Source of the DNA: Vitellaria paradoxa | Lineage: Eukaryota > Streptophyta > Magnoliopsida > Ericales > Sapotaceae | Direction of reading: 5' to 3' | NCBI GenBank assembly: GCA_019916065.1 | Contig: CM034233.1 | Location: forward strand, 9,678,516 to 9,742,515 | Length of the DNA: 64,000 bases | Shown here: in pieces, positions 35,592-46,082 of the stretch | Numbering within the stretch: position 1 is the stretch's first letter | Layout of the letters: each line of letters begins with the position of its first letter | Made by a program: the position numbers and the translations under genes | The notes under the pieces: generated by a model | What the model saw: the letters and a program-made list of their open reading frames with translations, nothing else | What the model was told of the DNA's origin: nothing | The model's database searches: none

Positions 35592-37163
35592 ATGGCCTTC
35601 GCAGGAACAACCCAGAAATGCATGGCATGCGACAAGACTGTGTATCTGGTCGACAAGCTCACTGCAGATAACCGTATCTACCACAAAGCCTGTTTCCGAT
35701 GCCATCACTGCAAAGGTACCCTCAAGGTAAATACATCCATACACATATATATATGTATGTACTCTTACTAGTTTTCTTCTCTCACAAAACATAAGAATTA
35801 GTAGTTCAGGAATGTAGATCACTTATGATGGTCTTCTGGGATATAGCTAAAGCCTAAAACTAGAAGAATTAGGCACACATTTCAGCTGTCAAAGTTCCTA
35901 TTTGAAAAAGGTTCAGAAATCCTCAGTTTTGCTGAATTAATAAACCAAAGGGATGTTTCTACAACAGTAATTGAGTCACATTCAGATCTGCAGAGGGGCA
36001 CACACTCTTCTCTACAGTGCTTAACTTTGATTGCCCAATAACTCGTGCGGGTATCCTCAAGGAGCTTATTCTATCAAGTCCATAACCCACAAAAGTTCTT
36101 ATTTAGGCTCCGTTTAAAGTGACAAAAAATTCTGAAAAATAGTAAAAAATAGTAAAAAACTTTAAAAGCTATTTACTTCTTATCTCACTGCACGAATTAC
36201 GAACCCACAACATATCCCACTTTATCTCATTTGATCTCATTTTTTGTTATTCTAGATGCACCCTTAACCTACCATTTCATTCTAAAGCAAGCAAATATAT
36301 AGATATATAAAAGGGATGCTTTTATTTTGCAGCTTGGGAACTACAATTCCTTTGAGGGGGTTCTGTACTGCAGGCCACACTTTGACCAGCTCTTCAAAAG
36401 AACTGGTAGTCTGGACAAAAGCTTTGAAGGTAAACCTGAGGTTTCATTGGCTTTGGGTATCTCCAATTAGCCCAAGTAATTGGTCGATCAAGCTAATTTC
36501 CTTCCTTTCCAATTCCAGGGACCCCGAAAATTGTGAAACCAGAGAAACCTATTGATAGTGAGGTACTTTGTCCTGAAATCTTGGTGTTTGCCTGCACATA
36601 TAATTAGTATACATCATTCTAGAATTCCTATAATTATGATTGAGGTGCTTTTAACAGAAACCTATAGCAAGTAAAGTTTCAAGCATGTTTGGGGGAACAA
36701 GGGAGAAATGTATTGGCTGTAAGAACACTGTATATCCAACTGAGAAGGTAAACAACACAACCATATTATCAATCTATGCACTGCCTATGTCTAATGCACA
36801 CAAACCTTACACAAATCTTTTTTTTTTTTTTTTTGTTTCGTCTCGTTTTTCTGGCATTCTGTAAATACTTCCAACACCAACAATAAATGTTCAGCTATAT
36901 ATTAATTAATAATTAATACTGCAATTCACTGCAAGGTTACGGTGAATGGAAGTGCATACCACAAGAGTTGCTTCAAATGCAGCCATGGAGGGTGTGTAAT
37001 CAGCCCATCAAACTACATTGCACACGAGGGCCGACTTTACTGCAAACACCACCATACCCAACTGATAAAGGAGAAAGGAAACTTAAGCCAGCTTGAAGGT
37101 GACCATGAGAAGGATCCTACAAATGAGAAACTCAATGTCAGAGAAGTTGCTGCAGAGTCATGA
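35592..37163 (+). CDS. WLIM1: WLIM1-type LIM-domain actin-bundling protein
   Basis: Five exons: 35592-35726, 36333-36429, 36519-36562, 36658-36747 and 36936-37163. They give 197 residues against about 190 in Arabidopsis WLIM1. All junctions are GT-AG and in frame. Two LIM zinc domains are complete: the first uses C10, C13, H31, C34, C37, C40, C58 and H61; the second C110, C113, H131, C134, C137, C142, C158 and H161. The start MAFAGTTQKCMACDKTVYLV is the invariant plant LIM N-terminus, and the linker carries the usual MFGGTREKC before LIM2. The C-terminal tail after KEKGNLSQLEG is variable in the family. WLIM proteins bind and bundle actin filaments and are also found in the nucleus. Intron 1 contains a MITE (36106-36263). 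The gene looks intact. Confidence 0.95.
36106..36263. mobile_element. MITE with TTA target duplication in WLIM1 intron 1
   Basis: A 158-base element from ggctccgtttaaagtgac to ttctagatgcaccc, flanked by tta at 36103-36105 and 36264-36266. The interior has acgaattacgaa and atctcatttgatctcat, shared with the other MITEs here. The TTA duplication fits the PIF-Harbinger/Tourist class. It lies 70 bases before the exon 2 acceptor without disturbing it. Confidence 0.7.
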
Positions 37164-37609
37164 AGCTGCCCAAAAAAGGAATCCTTCTAATTGTTTTCCC
37201 CTTCCTTGGTCTTATGGTTTTCTACTGTTATCCACGCAGTACATCTGGTTATCTGCCTTTTCCCCGCAGTTTAGACTGGGTTTACACCAGTAAAACAGAC
37301 GGAATTCTCAATGTTTTTAGTGTGCGTGTGACTTCTTGTTTGATATTTGGGTGTTCTCATGTCAGGAGATTGTGGGTTCTTAATTGAGGCAACACTTTAC
37401 TATATATTCTACCTATTCATATGACAAGTTGTGCCAGTGTCATTTGTGAGTTATCACTTCCATTGGTTTTGAGTAAATGTTAATGATCTGCATTGCCCCC
37501 CCCCCCCTTTTTTTGTTGATGTGTGCGTGCTTGTGTGGGCGTGTTCAAGAGAATAATATGAATTTTTAAGCATAAATAAAATAGTTACAGATCAATGTAC
37601 CAGAGAACT

Positions 37610-38119
37610 TCAATATAGGATCATCACCATGTTGACTTGATGAAACAAACCAAGAGATGGCTTTGAACTTTCCTTTTGAAACCCAGATAAAAATATGTCT
37701 CCAGGAACAATCGCAAATGACTGATTAGCCATCAGAATTGTTGCAGTATGGAAGTATAGGAACCTTAGATGTATAACAATGAAAGGAAAACTGCAAGATA
37801 AGGACAAAATTAATTATCCAAAACTGAAACGAACAATTCTGAAAAAATTTACCTTAGCAAAAGCTTACAGAATGCTGCAGCTACAGAGTTGTTACAGATT
37901 TCAGCCAAGAACCTGCAGAAATATGAGAACTCGAATTCACAGAAGTTAAATGCTTGCACAACAGATGATGAGTAACAGAGAACAAACAACACTACCATAA
38001 AATTACCAGCAGAATAGTTAAATTGTGTGATTCAAATAGATGTCAACTCACCTTAGAACTGCTGAATTACTGAATCCCGAGATATTCAGATGGGGGCCTC
38101 TAATGAAATCCAACACAAC
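37610..38119 (-). other. three spliced-looking exons of unknown gene, downstream of the F-box gene
   Basis: Minus-strand segments 38052-38119, 37853-37912 and 37610-37790 have clean acceptors (cttgcag, tctgcag, cttgcag) and donors (ctaag|gtgagt, ctaag|gtaaat). One frame runs through all three for about 102 codons to a TGA at 37610-37612. The peptide begins VVLDFIRGPHLNISGF, then SAVLRFLAEICNNSVAAAFC. I recognise no family. No start codon or upstream exon was found in the 570 bases before the F-box stop codon. They may be 3' untranslated exons of the F-box transcript (a possible donor cct|gtaaga lies near 38635), the tail of a decayed gene, or an unannotated short gene. Confidence 0.35.
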
Positions 38120-38693
38120 CTGCAAGTTTGCAGTATTGAATCTAACTATGACTTAACTGGAGATTGAAGAATGTTTAATGAGCTAAAAGGTCAACTCCCA
38201 GATGCTAGGAGACAATTTTTATTAGAAAAGTTCACGCAAGATGAAAACATAATAAATATACAGAGTAAGATCAGTTGCAGAACTTCCTGTGACAAATAAT
38301 ATTTTAGCACAAATTTTATTTAGTGCTTTTGTAGACTACTTCATCTCATCACATACCAACACTAAGACCATTGCTATTGTATACAATGTAGGATTTCATA
38401 TAAACATGAACATAATTTTGATGCACTTTCTGAAATAACAAAAAGAAAATGTCTATACAAAGCTACTGAAGCCTAAAATCGATCGTGCCAGAAAAAGATG
38501 GGCTCAACCCAGAGAGACGTTATAAGAGCTTGAACCTGACAAGTAAAAATTACAAACCCAAGCACGTGAGAAGAAATAAAATGAAAGTATTTTCATTAAA
38601 AGAATTAATATGATTATTCCATGATATATATCTTACAGGGTTCACAGTGCATAAATGGCATTTACCCACAATTATTTATGTACAACAATGATA

Positions 38694-41222
38694 CTAAGCA
38701 AGCATATCAGTACAAAGTTCCATTATGTCAAGAATACAACCATCCTGAGCAATATGCTTCAGGTCTATAATATAACTGTTATGCAGAAACCCAAAACCAA
38801 ATGTCCCATTCCTATATTGCCATACTCTTCCCTCCACACGTCGTGGATTAGCAGAAGCTCCCACCAGGTTAGGAATTTCATAACTTGAACTGATATAAAG
38901 AATGCGAGAAACCACTTCATTTTCCATCCAAAGCAGTTGTTCATGAATGGAATCTGCTGCTGCAGATGGCAGAAGATGTATGCGACTATCATATAAATAT
39001 TCTTCTTCAGGAGAAAATGGAGAATTAATAAATACAGCGCGTGTTGTAGAAAAAACAGGGGAATAACCAGAGAATGATTCACACAATTCTACAACCTTTC
39101 TGCATGTAATGCCTCCAATGTCATCATATGCCACAAGATAAAAATCCAAGTTCATGTCATCACAAATACCCTGCAGCCACAAGTACGAGACCATCGAATG
39201 AGCTATAAGGGACAGGTCTTTTGCACCACTATGTTTCAACACCCATACAATACTAGATGAATATAAAATTATGTTATTTGATTTCAAGTTTTTTCTTCAA
39301 ATTTACACTTGTATGTAAATAATTGATATTGTTGATAGATGAGTCAAATTGATAAGTAACCAATACAATTGGAAGTGAATGGACAAAATTAAGATTCAAT
39401 GTAAAACAAAAGAGTATGTGCAACACAATCCTTGTGCACTGTCCCAAGTTACCTAAGAAAGGTAAGTAACATGCCATAGAAGGGGGGTTTCAATAAATTA
39501 GTGTGACCATGACGCATTTTAAAACCAAGTGCGCCAAGAGTAAAAAAAAAAAAAGGATGTTATCATTGCATTTGGATCATGTCCTTCAAATGTCTGAAGT
39601 GTGTCCAATTCTATAAAAAATAATAAGACATTTGGAAATAAAAAATAACGGGCACAATTGGACAAGTGACTGATTTGTGTCTAGAACTGTAAAATATACC
39701 AAACAACTCAGACTCAATTCGTATTCACCTCGAACTCATTGTGTTTGGCTTGTTAAGAGCACATTCAAATAAGCTCATGAAAAAACCTAGTAAAACTTAC
39801 ACACAATTTGTAACTCAATTACTTTTGAGCCCGTCTCGATAATGTTAAGTTGGTTAACTTATGTAAAATAGTCAAGCTACTCGAACTTGGTTCAATTAAA
39901 ATTCATTTGAGACAATCTCAATTGCTCAACAAGCCAAGCTTGAACACATTTTAAAGGCTGACCAGATTTTCAAACCAAGCTTTAATAACCCAATCGTCTT
40001 GTTTAAAGCGCTATATTTGCCTGAGGAATGTTCGGCCTGGGTGTCGGACTCAGACATAGACTCGCCACATTCATAGGAGTGTTGGTGCTTCTTAGCTCCA
40101 TGAAAGACAATTGTTTTTTCACATTTCACAACAGAACCAAATATTTACTAAAAATGCAGGGAATCAAGTCATCTAAACACTTACACACCTTTGTAATTTG
40201 AATTTCTACTGACGCATTACAAAACCAATAATGCAAACATTCAAAAACACTTGAAACTGAAAAGAGAACAAGAACACCACCTTCCATAAACCCTGCAAAG
40301 GTCTCGACGGTGTTGGCGAGCAATTATCGATCTTCACGAGATGCTCTGGCTCCCAGTTCCTCTTCCCCCGCCTCTCCTTTTCTCTCTTCCTCTGCCTCCT
40401 CAATGCCCCATCACTGCCGGGACTCGTCCGGTTTGCAAAATACTGATAAATATCGGAAACCAACCGGTCCGGTAAGCTCCCCGGAGTCCCACTCACATTC
40501 TCCATATCTCTATTCTCCTTTTCCCACAAATTCCCCGAACTCGAAACCCTCCTTAGACCTTTATTTCTACCCTCCGGCGATTTCGGATAAGCAAAGCTCA
40601 GGTTTTCCTCAACCACCACAAGATTCTTATCCACGAAACTAACATTAACCGGTACCAATTTGCTCTCTAACAACCCCCAATCACCGGATTTCACCAAATC
40701 ATCGGCCAATTCGAACCGACACTCGGGATCGAGAAAACTCATTGGCGCGCCATTGGGCGTGATAGATAACCACAAAAATGGAGCCTTCATGACCTGATAC
40801 ATACCCGACTTCGACGGTGAAACCCTAGAGCCGGTGACGAAAGAGGGGCCCCACTCGAAGAACACGAGCGGCGACGAATTGACGACTCCGGCATTCTTGG
40901 ACTGGCCGCTCCGGCGCCAGAACCCAATCAGATTCTCGTACTCATCGAGGGTTTTGTAGAGCTGCCTGCAGGTAACCTTGCCGTTGCCCCATTTCTTGAT
41001 CTGGGTCTTTGACCCAAACCGCCGGTCGCAGAGAGCGAACCAGAGCTTGCCGCTGTTCCGGCAGAGCGAGTCGAACCTCTTCGACGTGCAAGCGAAGTTG
41101 GCAACCTCGGACGGAGTGAGGAATGACAGAATGCAGAGCTGAACGTCTTCGGGGAAATTTGAAAAGGAAAAGGAACTCATCAATTCTTCGCTGGTAATAT
41201 TTGGGTAACTGAGATTCGCCAT
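38694..41222 (-). CDS. F-box protein similar to Arabidopsis At3g12350
   Basis: Two exons, 40281-41222 and 38694-39170, give 472 residues. The junction joins LQGLWK to GICDDMNLDF in frame with GT-AG sites. The F-box is at about residues 21-66 (NFPEDVQLCILSFLTPSEVA, then CTSKRFDSLC). F-box proteins bind SKP1 and bring substrates to SCF ubiquitin ligases. The rest has no classic LRR, Kelch or WD repeats. It holds a conserved block around LWFALCDRRFGSKTQI, a basic Arg/Lys run (about 280-300) and a C-terminal region ending RNGTFGFGFLHNSYIIDLKH near the stop. Resemblance to At3g12350 is from recall of the family, not a search. The 1.1-kb intron holds AT-rich DNA and a Leu-Ser-rich ORF (39926-40129) judged spurious. 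Confidence 0.85.
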
Positions 41223-41229
41223 GAAAGTG

Positions 41230-42530
41230 AATTATCCGTTGACTGGCTGAATTCCGAGGTCTGTAGATGACAGAGACTTTGAAGGATGAGCTGACGCTTA
41301 TGCATTGGAGATGAAGAAGAGGTCCAACATTTGGTGGTGCTTGGGAAGATTCCTTTGCAAGGTGGAATAATTCTAATGAACTCGTGATGACTTTTTTTTC
41401 CCTTGTAGCAGCGGAATTGCTCAGAAATGGAGCCCTGTGGCTTGAACTTTGATTTTGCTTTCAAGGAACCGTTTGGTAAACACCAATTTTTGCAAAGATT
41501 GGGTTTTTTTCTTTGAGAATTATCGACGTGATAAAAAAATTAATTTTTTATATGTTTGATAAAATTAATAATTTTTTGGTAAAAAAGGTTAACTTTAATA
41601 TTTTTAAATGCGTTTGGTAATTGAAAAAAAAAATTATTTTTTGGTAAAAATTTGACTTTTTTGGAGAACCATTACTGGTATGATACAAAATTATTTTTTA
41701 TGCATTTGATAAAATTAGTAATTTTTTTTTTATAAAAGAATCATTTCTTCGGCTAATCTAAAAGCCCTAAATTAAATCAAAATAAGTTAAGATGATATGC
41801 TTGTAATCTAAACATATATCTAACTTATTTGAAGTAAGTTATCACATTTTATCACTACAATTGACCATTTTGCTCTTTCTTCCTTTATTTTTTTTTTAAA
41901 TTAGATGCTAATGGGAACTTTTTATGTAACCAAATTTTTAGTAATTTTTAAAATTTTTTTTACTAAAAGTTGTTAATTAAAAATTTTTATGCATTTAATA
42001 AAACATTGATAATTTTTATTATTTGATAAAATATTAATAATTTTTTAATATAATTTTGTGCAAAAAAAATTATTAAAAATTAAAAAATTGCTCAAAAGTT
42101 TGCTCTCAAACAGACTCTAAATAAAGGTAAAGTCGCTTTTGGGGTGAGCTAATTTCTTACGAAACAAATTCAAGCACCTAATTGAAAATAAGTCCGATAA
42201 ATGCCAAACGCACCCCAAATTCATTATTATTAATGCGCCAATCTAGTGCCCAAAAATAAGAAACAAAGAAAGTAATTCATGGACCCGCACCGTTTGGAGT
42301 GCAAAACAACTCCGTAAAACTCCAATCACCACTATAATCTACTAAAATTTTCTATTACATTGTTACTTTTTTCGCTTTTATTAATTTAAAAAAATTCAAT
42401 ATTTTACTAAAAAAATAAAAATTCATAACAAGATTAATCGACTACGAAATTTTTTGTTTTATAATCATATTCTTCCGGTCGAAAACTTTCAAACGAGTAC
42501 CATTATCGTTAATTTATTTCTATTTTTTTA
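41230..42530. other. F-box promoter, then AT-rich DNA with MITE-like phrases
   Basis: The first 240 bases are GC-richer and probably leader/promoter of the F-box gene. From 41465 to 42120 many phrases like tttggtaaa and aaaattagtaattttt recur, suggesting overlapping degenerate MITEs. No gene seen. Confidence 0.4.
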
Positions 42531-42532
42531 CA

Positions 42533-42694
42533 TCCGTTAGAACAGATTTGGATAAACTGTTCTAATGATTTACCGGTATAAAATCCGTTAGAACGGATTT
42601 GGAAGTCCGTTCTAACGGTTTTGACATTGTTTAGAGAGAGAAGAAACATTTTTTGAATCCTTTAGAACGGATTTAAGAAACCGTTCTAATGATT
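42533..42694. repeat. three tandem short hairpins (atccgttagaacggattt type)
   Basis: Three units, 42533-42571, 42583-42620 and 42657-42694, each read about atccgttagaacgg - loop - ccgttctaacggtt, with arms of 11-14 bases and loops of about 10-14. The middle unit is nearly perfect; the outer two carry single changes, mostly on one arm. The phrase gacattgttt / ggcattgttc follows units 2 and 3, so whole units were duplicated. Confidence 0.75.
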
Positions 42695-42699
42695 TTGGC

Positions 42700-43800
42700 A
42701 TTGTTCATCTCCAAAAAATGTAATTTGAAAAAATATAATTTAAAAAAAAAAACAAACGCTATTCTTGACTTCAAACTACATCTTTTCTTATTTTTTTATC
42801 ACTCCAAACACTAGCTATAGCCCCACAGTACATACTGCACCTAGCAACTTCGCAGTTATACAGAGATGATTGAGGCTTGTCAATTTATGGAACTACAAAA
42901 AACTTTTGTATTAAAATTATGGTAACATGTGTGAAGGTATTTAGGATAAGACTGAAATCCTACTATTTAGCTATTAATCAAAATTTTCAGATTTCACAGA
43001 CTTACTAATTGATTTTTCAAATATATAAAAATTAGAAATGTTGTTGTCAGAGAAAGAAGAGTTTATTAAAAAATTTCTAAATGTTTAAGATCAATTTTAC
43101 ACCTTTTAGGTTTCATTTTGAAAATAAAATGAATGTTTAGTTAGTAAAAATTTGATAAAAAAAAGTATAATAAAAGTATAAAGATTTGATATAAAAGTAA
43201 TATGTAATAAAATTTGATTGAAATAAAATAAAAAAATTAATAAAAATTGATGAATTTTGGTAGAAACCAACCAAACAGCCCCCAAAAGAGTGACATTTCT
43301 TGTCGCTGATGTATACCTATAGAATATTGACTATTCATTTAACTGGGAACTTATTTTCATTATTTTAAACCATATTTCGGGATTCCCATGTTGATGGCCA
43401 AGTAACTGAACAAATTAGTTGGATTCCCGTGATGGCCAAGTAATTTGCCGTGGCCTTGATGACCAATTAAGGAATTAGCTTTAATTTTTCCTTTTTACAA
43501 TTTAAGTGAAATTGACGTATTGGGCTACAAGAGATGAAAAATTGACTTAGGACGGATTTGAAGTGGCAAAAAATTAGTATAAATTAATAAAAAATTATAT
43601 TATTATAATTCGTAAAATATAAAAAAATTATAATTTTACAAAAATTTATCAAATTTTTTTGTATTTCATTGAGCTTCAAATGAAGTCTGGCCCATAACAT
43701 GACACCATTGCAACAATAAGGATGGCAATCGAGATCGTATCAACAGTAGTATCAATAGATGTGTCAATGCCATAAATAAGAGTGAGAATGAATTAAGTCA
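42700..43800. other. intergenic, no gene seen
   Basis: AT-rich DNA. A short direct repeat (ttcccatgttgatggccaagtaact / ttcccgtgatggccaagtaattt type) lies at about 43382-43445. No coding frame was supported. Confidence 0.4.
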
Positions 43801-44660
43801 TTCGCAAAGTATTCAAGTTTAGCTGTAAAAATAGTTCAGTTCGATCTCAATTCGTAATTAAAATAAATTTAAATTAAATTTGATTAATGATTTGTTTAAA
43901 AAGGTATTTGAAGGTATAATTTTTAATAATTTTTGACATTTTTTACCAAAAGTTATTAATTATAATTTTTGTGTATTTGATGAAACGAGTAGTAATTTTT
44001 GGTAATTTTCAACAACTTTTTATAACTTTTGGATGTTTGGTAAAATTTTTAGTAACTTTTAGCAACTTTTTAATTGAAAAGTTACTGTAATAGAGCAAAA
44101 AAATGCCAAAAGTTGGTAGTTTGTCGAACGCTTAAAAATAAAAAGTTCGTAGTTTTTTCGTGAAAAATTTCATTGCCAAACGCCTCCTAAATTTGAGCTC
44201 AAGTATGGAAAAATTGAATTTGCGAGTTTGATAAAATAATATATGTAGTTTTTATAATATTTTTAAATTTCTTAATAATATTTTTGTAGTATTTTATTTA
44301 TTATATTTTACACTAAAATAATATCATTTTAGTTTAATTAAGTTATTGGTGACCTACTCTCAAGTCTAAATTTTTTTTTATTGAGTCTGAATCGAGTTTA
44401 TATAAAAACACGAACCAAGCTCAAACACGAAGCTAGTATAAATAAGTTGAGTTTCACTCGCCCCCGGGGCACATGACGCAGTGGCAAAGGGCGGGCCTCG
44501 TCTTCCGCTGGTACTTTCATTAGTGCGGCGCGTGTTCAATTCCTGACTGCTGCGTTACATATCCCGCGATTTACCTCCCTCATGTTGGCCTAGGGCAAGG
44601 TTAGTGAGGGCGCTCGCAAGGGAGTGTAATCCCAAGTTGAGTTGCACTCGAATGAATTAA
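43800..44660. mobile_element. decayed hAT-type MITE copies, interrupted by a SINE
   Basis: Phrases at 44216-44460 (aaaattgaatttgcgagtttg, atcattttagtttaat followed by ttattggtgacct, ctgaatcgagtttatataaa) parallel 45490-45740 of the intact element at 45379-45784. They are diverged and lack clear ends. The segment was later split by the SINE at 44461-44633. Confidence 0.4.
44461..44633 (+). mobile_element. tRNA-derived SINE with 17-bp target duplication
   Basis: A 173-base element beginning cccccggggcacatgacgca, with box A (tgacgcagtgg) and box B (gtgttcaattcc). It is flanked by aagttgagtttcactcg (44444-44460) and aagttgagttgcactcg (44634-44650), a 17-base duplication with one change. It is a different family from the SINEs at 23668 and 52114. 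Confidence 0.8.
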
Positions 44661-44702
44661 AATGCAACGTGGCTGGTTTTCACCCTTAGTCACAAATATT
44701 TT

Positions 44703-44870
44703 GGGTGTGTTTAGAGTTGTATAAAAATGTATAAAATAAAATAAAATTGTAAAAGTAAATATCTTGTAATTCGTACAATGAGTGAAAAATTTAAATTTTG
44801 TTATCTTATAATTCATATTTATAGAAATTTATAAAATTTTATCTTATTTTACAGAGCTCCAAACGGAGCC
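44703..44870. mobile_element. MITE with TTT target duplication
   Basis: A 168-base element from gggtgtgtttagagttgtat to gagctccaaacggagcc, flanked by ttt (44700-44702 and 44871-44873). The interior holds cttgtaattcgtacaatgag, shared in reverse orientation with 24370-24510. Confidence 0.65.
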
Positions 44871-44874
44871 TTTA

Positions 44875-45375
44875 ATGCCACCAAAAGAGCAAGACCAGAT
44901 GATGTCAAAAGTACATAATATCAAGGCATGCATCATCGTATCCTTGTTGAAGGGCACAAAATCTAAATTTACCGAGGAAAGAATAAGAAAAGAAAATAAC
45001 CACGCAATAAAGATAATAACAAGGAGGTTGTAATAGTAAATTAATAATAAGTATTTCTTTTCCTTTATATTTATTTTTCAATTACAAATTAAGGTAAATA
45101 AAATCACTATATATCCTTAATTTCTATCCTAAACAAATAGGTGAAAAAATTTCATTTATTTTCTCCTACCTTGTTTTTCAACATCTTCTTCTCTTTTGTT
45201 TAATTTATCTCTTAAAAAAAATAATTCCTTAAAATAATAAGTAAGATTATTAGTGTGTAATTCAACACAAAATCATTTAATTAAGATTAAAAAAGATGTA
45301 ATTAAAAAATCATTTTAGAAGAAAATACTTTGCTAATTAATAGTGTATGAGTTAATATATATAAATTATCATTTG
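44875..45375. other. intergenic, no gene seen
   Basis: AT-rich DNA without a reading frame or recognised repeat. Confidence 0.4.
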
Positions 45376-45378
45376 AAA

Positions 45379-45784
45379 TAGGGGTGGAAACGAACCGAAC
45401 CGTTCGCGAGCTACTCGAGCTCGGCTCGAGCTCGATTCGTGAGTTAAATGAGCTCAAACCGAGCTCGATTTTTTACTCGTTTTGGATTCAAGCTCGAGCT
45501 CGAACCTAAAGAAGCTCAGTTCGAAAGCTCACGAGTAGGCTCGGTTAGAATAATATATATATTTTTAATAATATTTTTATATTTTTAATAATATTTTAAT
45601 TATATTTTTTAAATATATTATATTTTAAATCAAAACAACGTCATTTTAGTTTAATCGAATTATTGGCGAGCCTAATTGAGCCTAATTTCTTCTTTATCGA
45701 GCCGAACTCGAACTTAGTATAAAAAGCTCGAATCGAGCTCGAGCATGTTAAAGCTCGGCTCGATTCGGTTCGTTTCCACCCCTA
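45379..45784. mobile_element. non-autonomous hAT MITE (406 bp), near-perfect termini
   Basis: The termini taggggtggaaacgaaccga and its exact reverse complement form an inverted repeat of at least 20 bases. Next to them are gctcgagctcg-type subterminal repeats on both sides. The flanks atttgaaa (45371-45378) and gtttaaaa (45785-45792) fit an 8-base hAT duplication with two changes. There is no coding sequence. The right flank runs straight into another MITE (45785-45932), so this element seems to have inserted at that element's edge. Confidence 0.75.
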
Positions 45785-45932
45785 GTTTAAAATGATAAAA
45801 AATTTTAAAAACAGCGAAAAATATTAAAAAGTTTAAAAATTATTCACTTTTTATTTCACTACACGAATTATTAATCTATAATTTATCTCATTTTATTTCA
45901 TTTTATTTTATTTTTTTATCACTCCCAACGCG
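45785..45932. mobile_element. MITE remnant (left end lost or displaced)
   Basis: The sequence atgataaaaaattttaaaa, then cactacacgaattatta, atctcattttattt and atcactcccaacgcgtcc, matches the family of 36106 and 54481. The usual left terminus is missing, consistent with disruption by the hAT element to the left. Confidence 0.5.
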
Positions 45933-46082
45933 TCCATGTATAAGTAATCAGTGTCGTTAAATTCAACGGAAAATATACAAAAAGGAAAATATAAGAAAAG
46001 TAAGAAAAATGATGGGACGGAATTGAAATTCTTGGTGATGGAACTAGTTCATTCCAAGAGATCGATCCTTCCCAAGTTTCCG

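Noticed and set aside
39926..40129. ORF within the F-box intron
   Set aside because: The join of 40281 to 39170 preserves a known family frame; this ORF has no splice support or recognised motif.
40310..40642. 110-codon plus-strand Ser/Pro-rich ORF
   Set aside because: Antisense shadow of the F-box gene exon 1.
42533..42694. CRISPR-like array from three spaced repeats
   Set aside because: The units are palindromes with related, not unique, spacers in a plant nuclear genome; CRISPR does not apply.
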